Source: DASTQL01 sp035761805 (lineage in GTDB: Bacteria > Actinomycetota > Actinomycetes > Jiangellales > Jiangellaceae). From it: a stretch of DNA of 16,080 nucleotides. The stretch is from the NCBI GenBank assembly GCA_035761805.1, contig DASTQL010000195.1:1-16080 (forward strand). The letters run 5' to 3'. The notes beneath the pieces were generated by a model that was not told the origin of the DNA, did no database searches, and worked only from the letters and a program-made list of their open reading frames with translations. Position 1 is the stretch's first letter. Each line of letters begins with the position of its first letter. This document shows, one piece after another, positions 7,301-14,376 of the stretch. The position numbers and the translations under genes were made by a program.

Positions 7301-7953
7301 AACAGGTCAAGCGGGCCCGGGCCGCCGAGCGGGCGCTCGCCCTCCTCGGCAAGGTCAACCCGCTGGCCCTGGAGGAGTTCGCCGCCCTGGAGGAGCGCCA
7401 CGCCTTCCTGGTCGAGCAGCTCGACGACGTCAAACGCACGCGGCACGACCTGCTCGACATCGTCCGGGAGGTCGACCAGCGGGTCGAGCAGGTGTTCGCG
7501 GCGGCATGGGCCGACACCGCCCGCGAGTTCGAGCAGGTCTTCGCCCGCCTCTTCCCGGGGGGCGTGGGCCGGCTCGTGCTCACCGAGCCCGACGACATGC
7601 TCGCCACCGGGATCGACGTGGAGGCTCGTCCGCCGGGCAAGAAGGTCAAGCGCCTGTCCCTGCTCTCCGGCGGAGAACGCTCGTTGGTGGCCGTCGCCTT
7701 CCTGGTGGCGCTCTTCAAGGCGCGGCCCAGCCCCTTCTACGTCCTGGACGAGGTCGAGGCCGCGCTCGACGACGTCAACCTCGGCCGCCTGCTCGAGATC
7801 TACGACGAGCTCCGTGAGACCAGCCAGCTCGTCGTCGTCACCCACCAGAAGCGGACGATGGAGATCGCCGACGCGCTGTACGGCACCTCGATGCGCGGCG
7901 ACGGGGTGACCGCGCTCGTGAGCCAGCGGATTCGCGAGGCCGAGTCGGCCTGA
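4369..7953 (+). CDS. smc: chromosome segregation ATPase SMC
   Basis: SMC forms a ring-shaped homodimer which, with ScpA and ScpB, extrudes DNA loops and helps chromosome arms align and separate. The protein has 1194 residues, normal for bacterial SMC. The N-terminal head opens YLKTLTLRGFKSFA and carries Walker A GPNGSGKS at residues 31-38. A first long coiled-coil arm (about 165-505), rich in Ala, Glu, Arg and Leu, leads to the hinge (about 510-645, starting LPGVRGSVAALL). A return arm follows to about 1045. A Pro/Asp-rich linker near residues 940-975 (around PPPAEAPTAPDAAADHDD) lies just before VKRARAAERALALLGKVNPLAL. The C-terminal head has the ABC signature LSGGE at 1099-1103 and Walker B with D1127/E1128. 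The GTG start at 4369 follows GGAG (4356-4359) with 9-nt spacing and matches the family N-terminus. Frame extension upstream to 4012 is non-coding. Confidence 0.97.
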   Translation: MYLKTLTLRGFKSFASSTTLRLEPGITCVVGPNGSGKSNVVDALAWVMGEQGAKSLRGGKMEDVIFAGTAGRPPLGRAEVVLTIDNTDGALAIDYSEVTISRTMFRNGGSDYAINGQTCRLLDVQELLADSGIGREMHVIVGQGQLDAVLSATPEERRGFVEEAAGVLKHRKRKERALRKLEAMQANLTRLQDLTAELRRQLRPLGRQAEVARRASTIQADLRDARLRLLADELVQARAALEQEVADETALRRRQEALAAELEAARARETALESRLHEIAPMLARAQETWYRLSGLRERTRGTASLAAERARHLVAVAEEPRRAGDPATLEAEATRVREQEAELAAVTSAAAAGLETAVERRQEAEARLAAEERRLATLVRAAADRRAGIARLSGQVDGLRQRAAAAEAELERLGAARAEALDRAAAAEHEFTALETTVAGLSVGEEGLDDEHERAAARLGEAEAELAALRHEEQQAERERGALAARKEALELGLAHKDGARALLAAADRLPGVRGSVAALLSVESGWEAALAAALGQAADAVAVSSLDDAFSALEHLRTEDLGRVGLLVGGLPVDPGPWPALPSGLHYAVDLVTAPAELSPAVAVLLRGFVAVEDLPAARALVAELPHLSAVTREGDLVGAAFTRGGSARAPSLLEVQAAVDEATDRLADVTHRCERLRFRTAEVDRRREEAAEQVASALARLHESDAELAAVAEQLGRLGSAARAAVDEADRLTHAIGEAEAARDSDLAGLADLERRLAGAGDGGDDVGEPSAAERDRLAEAARLARQAETEARLTLRTGEERARALAGRADALERNARQEREARRRVEEAAARRAAEASVAREVAEAAEQVLARLERSLLAADARRGGAEAERVTADRELGEVRTTGRRLSAELEEVTSSVHRDEVARAEQRMRVEALETRSMDELGTDPSVLVEEYGPHQLVPPPAEAPTAPDAAADHDDPRTPPTPRPYVREEQVKRARAAERALALLGKVNPLALEEFAALEERHAFLVEQLDDVKRTRHDLLDIVREVDQRVEQVFAAAWADTAREFEQVFARLFPGGVGRLVLTEPDDMLATGIDVEARPPGKKVKRLSLLSGGERSLVAVAFLVALFKARPSPFYVLDEVEAALDDVNLGRLLEIYDELRETSQLVVVTHQKRTMEIADALYGTSMRGDGVTALVSQRIREAESA

Positions 7954-8047
7954 CCGGCCGGGCGACACCGCCACCACGGACACGACCCCGCGTGAGCGAG
8001 GTCACCGGCGCGCCGTCCTCGAGCACCCACGCCGAGGGCGCATCCTT

Positions 8048-8053
8048 GAGGGG
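8048..8053 (+). promoter_or_regulatory. ribosome binding site GAGGGG deciding the start of the small membrane protein
   Basis: GAGGGG overlaps a possible GTG at 8053 and lies 8 nt before the in-frame GTG at 8062 and 11 nt before ATG 8065. The GTG at 8062 is therefore the best-supported start. Confidence 0.6.
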
Positions 8054-8061
8054 TGATCGCC

Positions 8062-8385
8062 GTGATGCTCGCCATGCTCAGCATCGTCGTCCTGGCCGGC
8101 GTCGTGCTCGTCTACGTGGCCTTCCCGTTCAGCGGACATGACGCCGGGCCGCTGACGCGCGTCACCGGTCGACTCGCCCGGCTCGCCGACCACCTGCGCC
8201 CGACGGGGTCGGCGCCTCCCCAAGGACTGCTGTCGCGGCCCGAGCGGGACGCGCAGATCCGCCGCCGGATCGAGGAGGTCGAGCAGCGACTGGTCCATCC
8301 CTTCGGCGGCTCACAGGACGGGGAGGGCGAAGGGCCCGGGGCGGAGGGGTCGGCGGTCACTCCCCGGGCCCGCCACCGCCGGTAG
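8062..8385 (+). CDS. small single-pass membrane protein of unknown function
   Basis: The protein has 107 residues. One strongly hydrophobic segment at about residues 2-22 (LAMLSIVVLAGVVLVYVAFPF) is followed by a charged, Arg-rich region with a short helical stretch (RPERDAQIRRRIEEVEQRL) and a low-complexity tail (GEGEGPGAEG, then RARHRR). The segment lacks a signal-peptidase or lipobox motif, so it probably stays as a membrane anchor with the Arg-rich part in the cytoplasm. I do not recognise a family. Codon use looks like its neighbours and the Shine-Dalgarno supports it as a real gene. It sits between smc (108 nt upstream) and cydA (55 nt downstream), and its TAG stop overlaps the possible cydA -10 element. 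It could be an smc-side gene, or a leader gene of the cytochrome bd operon; nothing in the sequence decides. Confidence 0.7.
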   Translation: MMLAMLSIVVLAGVVLVYVAFPFSGHDAGPLTRVTGRLARLADHLRPTGSAPPQGLLSRPERDAQIRRRIEEVEQRLVHPFGGSQDGEGEGPGAEGSAVTPRARHRR

Positions 8386-8388
8386 CAT
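8383..8388 (+). promoter_or_regulatory. possible -10 hexamer (TAGCAT) before cydA
   Basis: TAGCAT fits TAnnnT and would start transcription near 8395, inside the inverted repeat at 8390-8427. Such a start would leave the inner hairpin in a leader of about 46 nt. No clear -35 hexamer is visible about 17 nt upstream. The evidence is position and consensus only. Confidence 0.35.
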
Positions 8389-8389
8389 C

Positions 8390-8427
8390 GGTCACGCTGC
8401 GCACCGGAGGCGGTGCGCCTGCTGACC
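8390..8427 (+). repeat. two-level inverted repeat in front of the cydA ribosome binding site
   Basis: The inner repeat is GCGCACCG (8399-8406), GAGG (8407-8410), CGGTGCGC (8411-8418): a perfect 8-bp stem with a 4-nt loop. The outer repeat is GGTCA (8390-8394) and TGACC (8423-8427), on the same axis of symmetry, separated from the inner arms by 4 unpaired bases on each side. The repeat ends at the base before the cydA Shine-Dalgarno AGGGGG (8428-8433). It could be an operator for a dimeric repressor, a leader hairpin affecting ribosome access, or a terminator of upstream transcription (no T-run, so less likely). It does not resemble the TTGTGAA-type Rex operator. Confidence 0.6.
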
Positions 8428-8440
8428 AGGGGGTGGGGCC

Positions 8441-9856
8441 GTGGACCCGCTCGAACTCGCCCGGTGGCAGTTCGGCATCACCACCGTCTACCACTTCCTC
8501 TTCGTCCCGCTGACCATCGGACTCGCCTTCCTCGTCGCGGGCATGCAGACGGCGTGGCACCGGACCGGCGACGAGCGGTGGCTGAAGCTGACCAAGTTCT
8601 TCGGCAAGCTCTTCCTCATCAACTTCGCCATGGGCGTGGTGACGGGGATCGTCCAGGAGTTCCAGTTCGGCATGAACTGGAGCGACTACTCGCGCTTCGT
8701 CGGCGACATCTTCGGTGCGCCGCTGGCCATCGAGGGTCTGGCCGCGTTCTTCCTGGAGTCGACCTTCCTGGGGCTGTGGATCTTCGGGTGGGACCGGCTG
8801 CCGCGCAGGGTGCACCTGGCGAGCATCTGGATCGCGGCCTTCGGCACGCTGCTGTCTGCCTACTTCATCCTCGCCGCCAACTCCTGGATGCAGAACCCCG
8901 TGGGCTTCCGCTTCGACCCGGCCGCCGGCCGGGCGGAGCTCGACGACTTCTGGGCGGTCCTGACCAACGAGGTCGCGCTCGTCACCGTGCCGCACACGAT
9001 CGCGGCGGCGTTCGTCACGGCGGGGGGCTTCGTCGCCGGTGTCTCCATGTGGTTGCTCGTGCGGCGCCGCGACGACTCGGCGACCGACCGACGGGCCTTC
9101 CGCTCGGGCGTCCGCGTGGGTGCGGTCACCTTGCTGGTGGCCGGTGTGGCCGTCGCCTACAGCGGCGATCTGCAGGCCAAGGTCATGACCGACGTCCAGC
9201 CGATGAAGATGGCGGCGGCCGAGGCCCTCTACGAGACGGAGACGTCCGCACCGTTCTCGCTGCTCACGATCGGCACCCTTGACGGCTCCGAGGAGCTCTA
9301 CTCCATCACCGTCCCGGGGCTGCTGTCCTACCTCGCGACAGGCTCCTTCGACGGAACCGTCCAAGGCATCAACAACCTGCAGGACGAGTACGAGCAGACC
9401 TACGGGACGGGCGACTACACGCCCAACATCCCCATCGCGTACTGGACGTTCCGGTTGATGATCGGCGTCGGGATGGCTGCGGTTGCCGCCGGGCTGTGGT
9501 TCCTGTGGCTCGTCAGGGGCGAGCGGACACCGACGTCTCGGTGGGTCGTGCGCACGGCCGTGCTTCTGCCGCTCCTGCCCCTCGCCGCCAACTCCTTCGG
9601 CTGGATCTTCACCGAGATGGGCCGACAGCCCTGGATCGTCTTCAGCCTCATGCCGACGGCGGCGGGCGTGTCACCAGGGACCACGACCGGTGAGGTCGCC
9701 CTCTCGCTGGGTGTCTTCACCGTCCTCTACGGCCTGCTTGCCGTCGTCGAGGTGGGCCTGCTGATCCGCTTCATCCGCCCGGGGCTCCCCGACGTCACCC
9801 CGCCGCCCGAGGGCGAGGGATCCGACGAGGACCGCCCGATGGCGTTCGCCTACTGA
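8441..9856 (+). CDS. cydA: cytochrome bd ubiquinol/menaquinol oxidase subunit I
   Basis: CydA is the haem-bearing subunit of the membrane-bound bd oxidase, which oxidises quinol and reduces oxygen to water with high affinity. The 471-residue protein is predicted to be polytopic. Key residues are in place: H18 (YHFLFVPL, high-spin haem ligand), H185 (VPHTIAAAF) and M340 (FRLMIGVG) as haem b558 ligands. E98 and E106 (IEGLAAFFLEST) belong to the proton channel, and E392 sits in EMGRQPW (haem b595 ligand). K256 and E261 (KMAAAE) match the quinol-site residues of E. coli with the same spacing. The length and the short stretch between these residues and M340 indicate the short Q-loop subclass. The GTG start at 8441 has AGGGGG 7 nt upstream. 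It is the first gene of the cydABDC operon, with cydB 19 nt downstream. In actinobacteria the electron donor is normally menaquinol. Confidence 0.98.
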   Translation: MDPLELARWQFGITTVYHFLFVPLTIGLAFLVAGMQTAWHRTGDERWLKLTKFFGKLFLINFAMGVVTGIVQEFQFGMNWSDYSRFVGDIFGAPLAIEGLAAFFLESTFLGLWIFGWDRLPRRVHLASIWIAAFGTLLSAYFILAANSWMQNPVGFRFDPAAGRAELDDFWAVLTNEVALVTVPHTIAAAFVTAGGFVAGVSMWLLVRRRDDSATDRRAFRSGVRVGAVTLLVAGVAVAYSGDLQAKVMTDVQPMKMAAAEALYETETSAPFSLLTIGTLDGSEELYSITVPGLLSYLATGSFDGTVQGINNLQDEYEQTYGTGDYTPNIPIAYWTFRLMIGVGMAAVAAGLWFLWLVRGERTPTSRWVVRTAVLLPLLPLAANSFGWIFTEMGRQPWIVFSLMPTAAGVSPGTTTGEVALSLGVFTVLYGLLAVVEVGLLIRFIRPGLPDVTPPPEGEGSDEDRPMAFAY

Positions 9857-9875
9857 GGACGGGGGCAGCGCAGCC

Positions 9876-10916
9876 GTGGAGCTCACGACCGTCTGGTTCG
9901 TGCTCATCGCCGTCCTCTGGGTGGGCTACTTCGTCCTGGAGGGCTTCGACTTCGGGGTGGGCATCCTGGGACCGGTGCTCGGGCGCGACGAGACCGAGAA
10001 GCGCGTGCTCATCAACACGATCGGCCCGGTCTGGGACGGCAACGAGGTGTGGGTCCTCGTCGCGGGCGGCGCCACGTTCGCGGCCTTCCCGGAGTGGTAC
10101 GCCACGCTCTTCAGCGGCTTCTACCTGCCGCTGCTGCTCATCCTGGTGGCGCTGATCCTGCGTGGGGTCGCGTTCGAGTACCGCGGCAAGCGCGCGGACA
10201 GGGTCTGGCGGGCGCGCTGGGACCAGGCCGTCTTCTGGGGGTCGCTCGTCCCCGCGGTCCTGTGGGGCGTGGCGTTCGGCAACATCGTCCGGGGCGTGCC
10301 GATCGACGCCGACAAGGAGTTCGTGGGCGACCTCCTGGGCCTGCTGAACCCGTACGCCCTGCTGGGCGGGGCGACGACGCTGGCCCTCTTCGTCACGCAC
10401 GGCGCCGTGTTCCTGGCCCTCAAGACCACGGGAGACGTCCGGGTCCGCGCCAACGCGCTGGCCGGCCGGGCCGGGCTGGTGGCGGCGGTGATCGCCGTCG
10501 CGTTCCTCGCCTGGACCTACGTCCTGCGCTCCGACGCCCAGCTGGCGGCAGGCTTCGTCGTGCTGGCGGCGCTCGCAGCCGCCGCGCTGGTGGGGGCGCT
10601 CGTCGCCAACCGGGCGGGCCGCGAGGGCTGGGCCTTCGTCGGCACGGCAGCGACGATCGGGCTGGCGGTCGCTGCCCTCTTCGTCAGCCTGTTCCCCGAC
10701 GTGATGCCCTCCAGCCTCGACCCCGCCTACTCGCTGACCACGACGAACGCCGCGTCCACGGAGTACACCTTGACGATCATGACCTGGGTCGCGGTCGTCT
10801 TCACCCCGGTCGTGCTCCTGTACCAGGGCTGGACCTACTGGGTCTTCAGGCGGCGCATCGGGGTCGCGAACATCCCGGCAGAACCGCCGCGGGCCGGCGA
10901 GCCGGTCGGCCGGTGA
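9876..10916 (+). CDS. cydB: cytochrome bd oxidase subunit II
   Basis: CydB is the second integral membrane subunit of the bd oxidase and pairs with CydA as a pseudosymmetric partner. The protein has 346 residues with the family signatures GYFVLEGFDFGVG at residues 17-29 and GPVWDGNEVW at residues 50-59, and a series of hydrophobic helices. The GTG start at 9876 is 19 nt after the cydA stop. The best ribosome-binding sequence is GGGGG (9861-9865) or GAGGA (9855-9859), which overlaps the cydA stop region. The stop TGA overlaps the cydD start as GTGA, so no small CydX-type gene can fit between cydB and cydD. The C-terminal tail after the last helix (about residues 325-346) is short and polar. 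Subunit identity is firm. Confidence 0.98.
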   Translation: MELTTVWFVLIAVLWVGYFVLEGFDFGVGILGPVLGRDETEKRVLINTIGPVWDGNEVWVLVAGGATFAAFPEWYATLFSGFYLPLLLILVALILRGVAFEYRGKRADRVWRARWDQAVFWGSLVPAVLWGVAFGNIVRGVPIDADKEFVGDLLGLLNPYALLGGATTLALFVTHGAVFLALKTTGDVRVRANALAGRAGLVAAVIAVAFLAWTYVLRSDAQLAAGFVVLAALAAAALVGALVANRAGREGWAFVGTAATIGLAVAALFVSLFPDVMPSSLDPAYSLTTTNAASTEYTLTIMTWVAVVFTPVVLLYQGWTYWVFRRRIGVANIPAEPPRAGEPVGR

Positions 10917-12616
10917 GACCGCTCGACCCGCGGCTCCTCCGGTACGGCCGGGCCACCGCACCGTACCTCGCGGTGGTCGTCGCCCTCGGCGTGGCGACGG
11001 CCGTGCTCGTCGTCGTGCAGGCCGGGCTGATCGCCCACGCGATCGCCGAGACGTTCCTCGGCGGGGCGGGGCCCGGGCAGCTGCGGGCGACCCTGGTGGC
11101 GCTCGTCGCCGTGGTCGTCCTCCGGGCGGTGCTGGCGTGGGCCGTCGAGGTGGCGTCCCTGCGGGCGTCGGCCACGGTCAAGGCGCAGCTCCGGCGCCAG
11201 GTCCTCGCGCGAGCGGTGGCGCTGGGGCCGAGGTGGCTCGCGGGGCGGCGGCGCGCCGAGATCACGACGCTGACGACCCGCGGACTCGATGCGCTGGACG
11301 GCTACTTCGCCGGCTACCTGCCGCAGCTGGTGCTCGCCGTCCTGGTCCCCGTGGTGGTGCTGGCGCGGATCGTGCCGGCGGACCTGGTCGCCGCCGTCAC
11401 GATCGCCGTGACGCTCCCGTTGATCCCCGTCTTCATGGCGCTCGTGGGCGTGGCCACGGAAGCCCGCAACCGCCGGCGCTGGAGGGCACTTGCCCGTCTC
11501 GGCCACCACTTCCTCGACGTGGTGTCGGGACTGGGCACGCTCAAGGTCTTCGGCCGCGCGTGGGCGCAGGTCGACAACATCCGCCGGGTGAATGACGACT
11601 ACCGGCGGGCGACCATGGGCACCCTGCGCATCGCCTTCCTCTCCTCGCTCGTGCTCGAGCTGCTAGCGACCCTCGCCGTCGCCCTCGTCGCCGTCGGCAT
11701 CGGGCTGCGCCTCGTCCACGGCGACCTGGACCTCGAGACAGCGCTGCTCGTGCTGATCCTCGCCCCCGAGGCCTACCTGCCGCTCCGCCAGGTGGGGGCG
11801 CGCTACCACGCCAGCACGGAGGGACTGGCGGCGGCCGAGGAGGCGTTCGCCGTGCTGGAGGCGCCGTCACCCCCCGTGGGGACGCGCACCGACGTCCCCG
11901 TCCCGGCAGACGTCCGGCTCAGGCGGCTGACCGTACGGCACGAGGACCGCGACGTACCGGCGCCGGCGGGGCTCGACCTCGACCTGCGTGCGGGGGAGGT
12001 GGTCGGGCTGGCGGGCCCGAGCGGCACGGGGAAGACCACGGTCCTGCACGTCCTGCTGGGGCTGCTGGCTCCCGACGAGGGCCGGGTCGAGGTGTCCGGG
12101 CCGACCGGGTCCGGCGGATCGGCGAGCGTGGACCTCGCTGCCCTCGACCCCGAGGCGTGGCGGGCCTGCGTCGCGTGGGTGCCGCAGGATCCCGTGCTCG
12201 CCGGTGCCACGGTCGCCGAGGCCGTGCGGCTGGGGCGCCCCTCGGCCGGTGACGCCGAGGTCCTCGCCGCGTCGTCCCGGGCCGGCCTGGTCGACGACCG
12301 CCGGCTCCCACACGGGCTGGCCACGCCGATCGGTGAGGCGGGGCGGTTGCTGTCCGCCGGCCAGCGCCGCCGGGTCGCCCTGGCGCGCGCCCTGCTCCGA
12401 CGGGCCGACCTCCTGCTCCTCGACGAGCCCACGGCGGGGCTCGACGCGACGTCCGAGCGGGTCGTGCTCGACGCCGTGAGGGACGAGGCCCGCCGCGGCG
12501 CCGCGGTGCTGCTGGTCGCCCACCGGCCGGCGGCGCTGGCCGACGCCGACCGAGTCGTCCGGCTCACCCCGATCGGTGTCGACGCCGACGCGCTCGAGCA
12601 GGTGGCGACCCCGTGA
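10913..12616 (+). CDS. cydD: thiol reductant ABC exporter subunit CydD
   Basis: CydD and CydC form a heterodimeric ABC exporter needed to assemble cytochrome bd. In E. coli it was reported to export cysteine and glutathione to the periplasm, and haem has also been linked to it; the substrate here is unknown. The protein has 567 residues: a six-helix membrane domain (about 1-310) and a nucleotide-binding domain with Walker A GPSGTGKT (368-375), a Q-loop (WVPQDPVLAG), signature LSAGQ (480-484) and Walker B LLLLDEPT (D504/E505). The H-loop histidine is in LLVAHRP. LSAGQ in place of LSGGQ is typical of CydD. The GTG start at 10913 overlaps the cydB stop by 4 nt, indicating translational coupling. 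Extension of the frame upstream inside cydB is a shadow. CydD and CydC are separate here rather than fused, unlike some actinomycetes. Confidence 0.96.
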   Translation: MRPLDPRLLRYGRATAPYLAVVVALGVATAVLVVVQAGLIAHAIAETFLGGAGPGQLRATLVALVAVVVLRAVLAWAVEVASLRASATVKAQLRRQVLARAVALGPRWLAGRRRAEITTLTTRGLDALDGYFAGYLPQLVLAVLVPVVVLARIVPADLVAAVTIAVTLPLIPVFMALVGVATEARNRRRWRALARLGHHFLDVVSGLGTLKVFGRAWAQVDNIRRVNDDYRRATMGTLRIAFLSSLVLELLATLAVALVAVGIGLRLVHGDLDLETALLVLILAPEAYLPLRQVGARYHASTEGLAAAEEAFAVLEAPSPPVGTRTDVPVPADVRLRRLTVRHEDRDVPAPAGLDLDLRAGEVVGLAGPSGTGKTTVLHVLLGLLAPDEGRVEVSGPTGSGGSASVDLAALDPEAWRACVAWVPQDPVLAGATVAEAVRLGRPSAGDAEVLAASSRAGLVDDRRLPHGLATPIGEAGRLLSAGQRRRVALARALLRRADLLLLDEPTAGLDATSERVVLDAVRDEARRGAAVLLVAHRPAALADADRVVRLTPIGVDADALEQVATP

Positions 12617-14376
12617 GAGCGCTCCGTCGCATCCTCGCCGCCGGGCGACCCGTCCGCAGCCGTCTGCTCCTCGCCGCACTCGCCGGAACCGCGGCGGCGG
12701 GGAGCGCCGTGGCCCTGCTCGGCACCTCCGCGTGGCTCGTCTCGGCGGCGGCCCTCCAGCCGCCCGTGCTGCACCTCATGGTGGCGATCGTCGCGGTCCG
12801 CTTCTTCGGCATCTCGCGTGGTGTGCTGCGTTACCTGGAGCGGCTGGTCTCCCACGACGCGGCCTTCCGGGTCCTGGGGGAGCTTCGCCTGCAGCTGTAC
12901 CGCCGCCTCGAGCGCCTGGCCCCCGCGGGGCTGCCCGCCTTCCGCTCGGGTGACCTGTTGGCCCGGCTGGTCGGCGACGTCGACACGGTGCAGGACCTGT
13001 GGCTGCGGCTCCTCCTCCCGTACACGGTGATCGCGGCGGTCGGCGGCGGAACCGTCCTCGCCGTGGGGCTCCTCCTGCCGTCGGTGGCGGCGGTCCTCGC
13101 CGCCGCGCTCGTGGCGGTCGTCGTGGCCGTCCCGTGGTTGGCGTCCGGTCTCGCTCGGCGCGCCGACGCCGCAGTGGCGCCGCTCCGCGGCGACCTCTCG
13201 ACGTCGACCGTGGACCTGGTCCGCTCGGCCCCCGAGCTGGTGGCGTACGGCGCCGTGGAGCAGCGCTTGGCTGCCGTGGACCGGTGCGACCGCGAGCTGG
13301 CCGTTGCCGAGAGGAGATCCGCGGCGGGACTCGGCGTCGGCGCCCTGCTGACGACGCTGTTGGCGGGCGCCTCGGTGTGGGCCGCCCTGGCCCTGGGTGT
13401 CCCGGCCGTACGCTCCGGGCAGCTGCCCGGCGTCCTGCTCGCCGTGGTCGTGCTGGTCCCGCTGGCGGTCCACGAGGTGGTGGCGGCCGTCGTCCCGGCG
13501 GCCTCCCAGCTCCCGAGGGTCCGCGCCGCCGCGGAGCGTGTCGTCACGGTCCTGGACGCGCCGGCGCCGGTGGCCGAGCCGCCACTGGGCCCGGGACAGC
13601 AGGTGCCCGCCGGCCCGTACGGGCTCCGGTTGAGCGGCGTGGACGCCCGCTGGCCGGGGACGCCGACGGACGCGCCCGGCGTCGTCGGCGGTCTCGACCT
13701 GGTCGTGGCCCCCGGCTCCAGGGTCGCCCTCGTCGGTCCCAGCGGGTCGGGCAAGAGCACGGTCGCGGCGGTGCTGCTGCGCTTCCTCGACCCGTCCGCG
13801 GGCCTGGCGGAGCTCGTCGGGAGCGACGGCAGCGCCGACCTGACCGCGCTGGACCCGGACCGGTGCCGCAGGGTGATCGGGCTCGCGGCGCAGGACGCCC
13901 ACGTCTTCGACACCACGATCGAGGAGAACGTGCGGCTGGCCCGCCGGGACGCCACGGACGCCGAGCTGCGTGACGCCCTCGGCCGCGCTCGCCTCCTGGA
14001 GTGGGCACTCGCCCAACCACTCGGCCTCGCGACCCCGGTGGGGGAGCACGGTGCCCGCCTCTCCGGCGGTCAGCGTCAGCGCCTCGCCCTCGCCCGCGTG
14101 CTGCTCGCCGACTTCCCCGTCCTCGTCGTCGACGAGCCGACCGAGCACCTCGACGAGCCGACTGCGGCAGCGCTGGCTGCCGACCTCGTGACCCTCTCCG
14201 CCGGCCGTACCCTGCTCGTCCTCACCCACCGGCCCGAGCTCTTCCCGGAGCTCGACGCCGTCGTGTCGCTCCCCGCGGCGGTCGCCGCCCGATCAGGATC
14301 ACCCGGGGCGGGCGATGACGGGCGGCGCTCCGCCTGCGGTGATGGGGGTCCGAACCGGACGGAGGAGCAGCGATGA
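12613..14376 (+). CDS. cydC: thiol reductant ABC exporter subunit CydC
   Basis: CydC is the partner of CydD in the exporter required for bd oxidase assembly. The protein has 587 residues: a membrane domain (about 1-310) with an Arg-rich start (RALRRILAAGRPVRSR), then a nucleotide-binding domain. Walker A is GPSGSGKS at residues 375-382, the Q-loop region reads LAAQDAHVFDTTIEENVR (DAHVFDTTI is characteristic of CydC), the signature is LSGGQ at 483-487, and Walker B holds D507/E508. The H-loop histidine is in LVLTHRPEL. A polar tail of about 30 residues follows the last strand; its coding DNA also contains the Shine-Dalgarno of the next gene. The GTG start at 12613 overlaps cydD by 4 nt, and the stop overlaps the lipoprotein ATG by 4 nt. 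The family is firm; the C/D naming rests on order and signature motifs. Confidence 0.95.
   Translation: MRALRRILAAGRPVRSRLLLAALAGTAAAGSAVALLGTSAWLVSAAALQPPVLHLMVAIVAVRFFGISRGVLRYLERLVSHDAAFRVLGELRLQLYRRLERLAPAGLPAFRSGDLLARLVGDVDTVQDLWLRLLLPYTVIAAVGGGTVLAVGLLLPSVAAVLAAALVAVVVAVPWLASGLARRADAAVAPLRGDLSTSTVDLVRSAPELVAYGAVEQRLAAVDRCDRELAVAERRSAAGLGVGALLTTLLAGASVWAALALGVPAVRSGQLPGVLLAVVVLVPLAVHEVVAAVVPAASQLPRVRAAAERVVTVLDAPAPVAEPPLGPGQQVPAGPYGLRLSGVDARWPGTPTDAPGVVGGLDLVVAPGSRVALVGPSGSGKSTVAAVLLRFLDPSAGLAELVGSDGSADLTALDPDRCRRVIGLAAQDAHVFDTTIEENVRLARRDATDAELRDALGRARLLEWALAQPLGLATPVGEHGARLSGGQRQRLALARVLLADFPVLVVDEPTEHLDEPTAAALAADLVTLSAGRTLLVLTHRPELFPELDAVVSLPAAVAARSGSPGAGDDGRRSACGDGGPNRTEEQR

Noticed and set aside
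7946..7960. Hairpin CGGCC-TGACC-GGCCG over the smc stop codon as a terminator
   Set aside because: The stem is only 5 bp, it overlaps the stop codon and lacks a T-run; such short pairings are common at this base composition.
6259..7983. A 574-codon minus-strand open frame opposite smc
   Set aside because: It is a shadow of the smc codon bias; the composition is low complexity and there is no ribosome binding site or domain.
8386..8440. Rex-type redox operator before cydA
   Set aside because: No TTGTGAA/TTCACAA-like half-sites are present; the inverted repeat found there has a different, GC-rich sequence.
11803..14229. An 808-codon minus-strand open frame opposite cydD and cydC
   Set aside because: It covers regions where the + strand encodes clear ABC motifs. 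The minus-strand product is a biased His/Arg/Gly-rich sequence with no family features.
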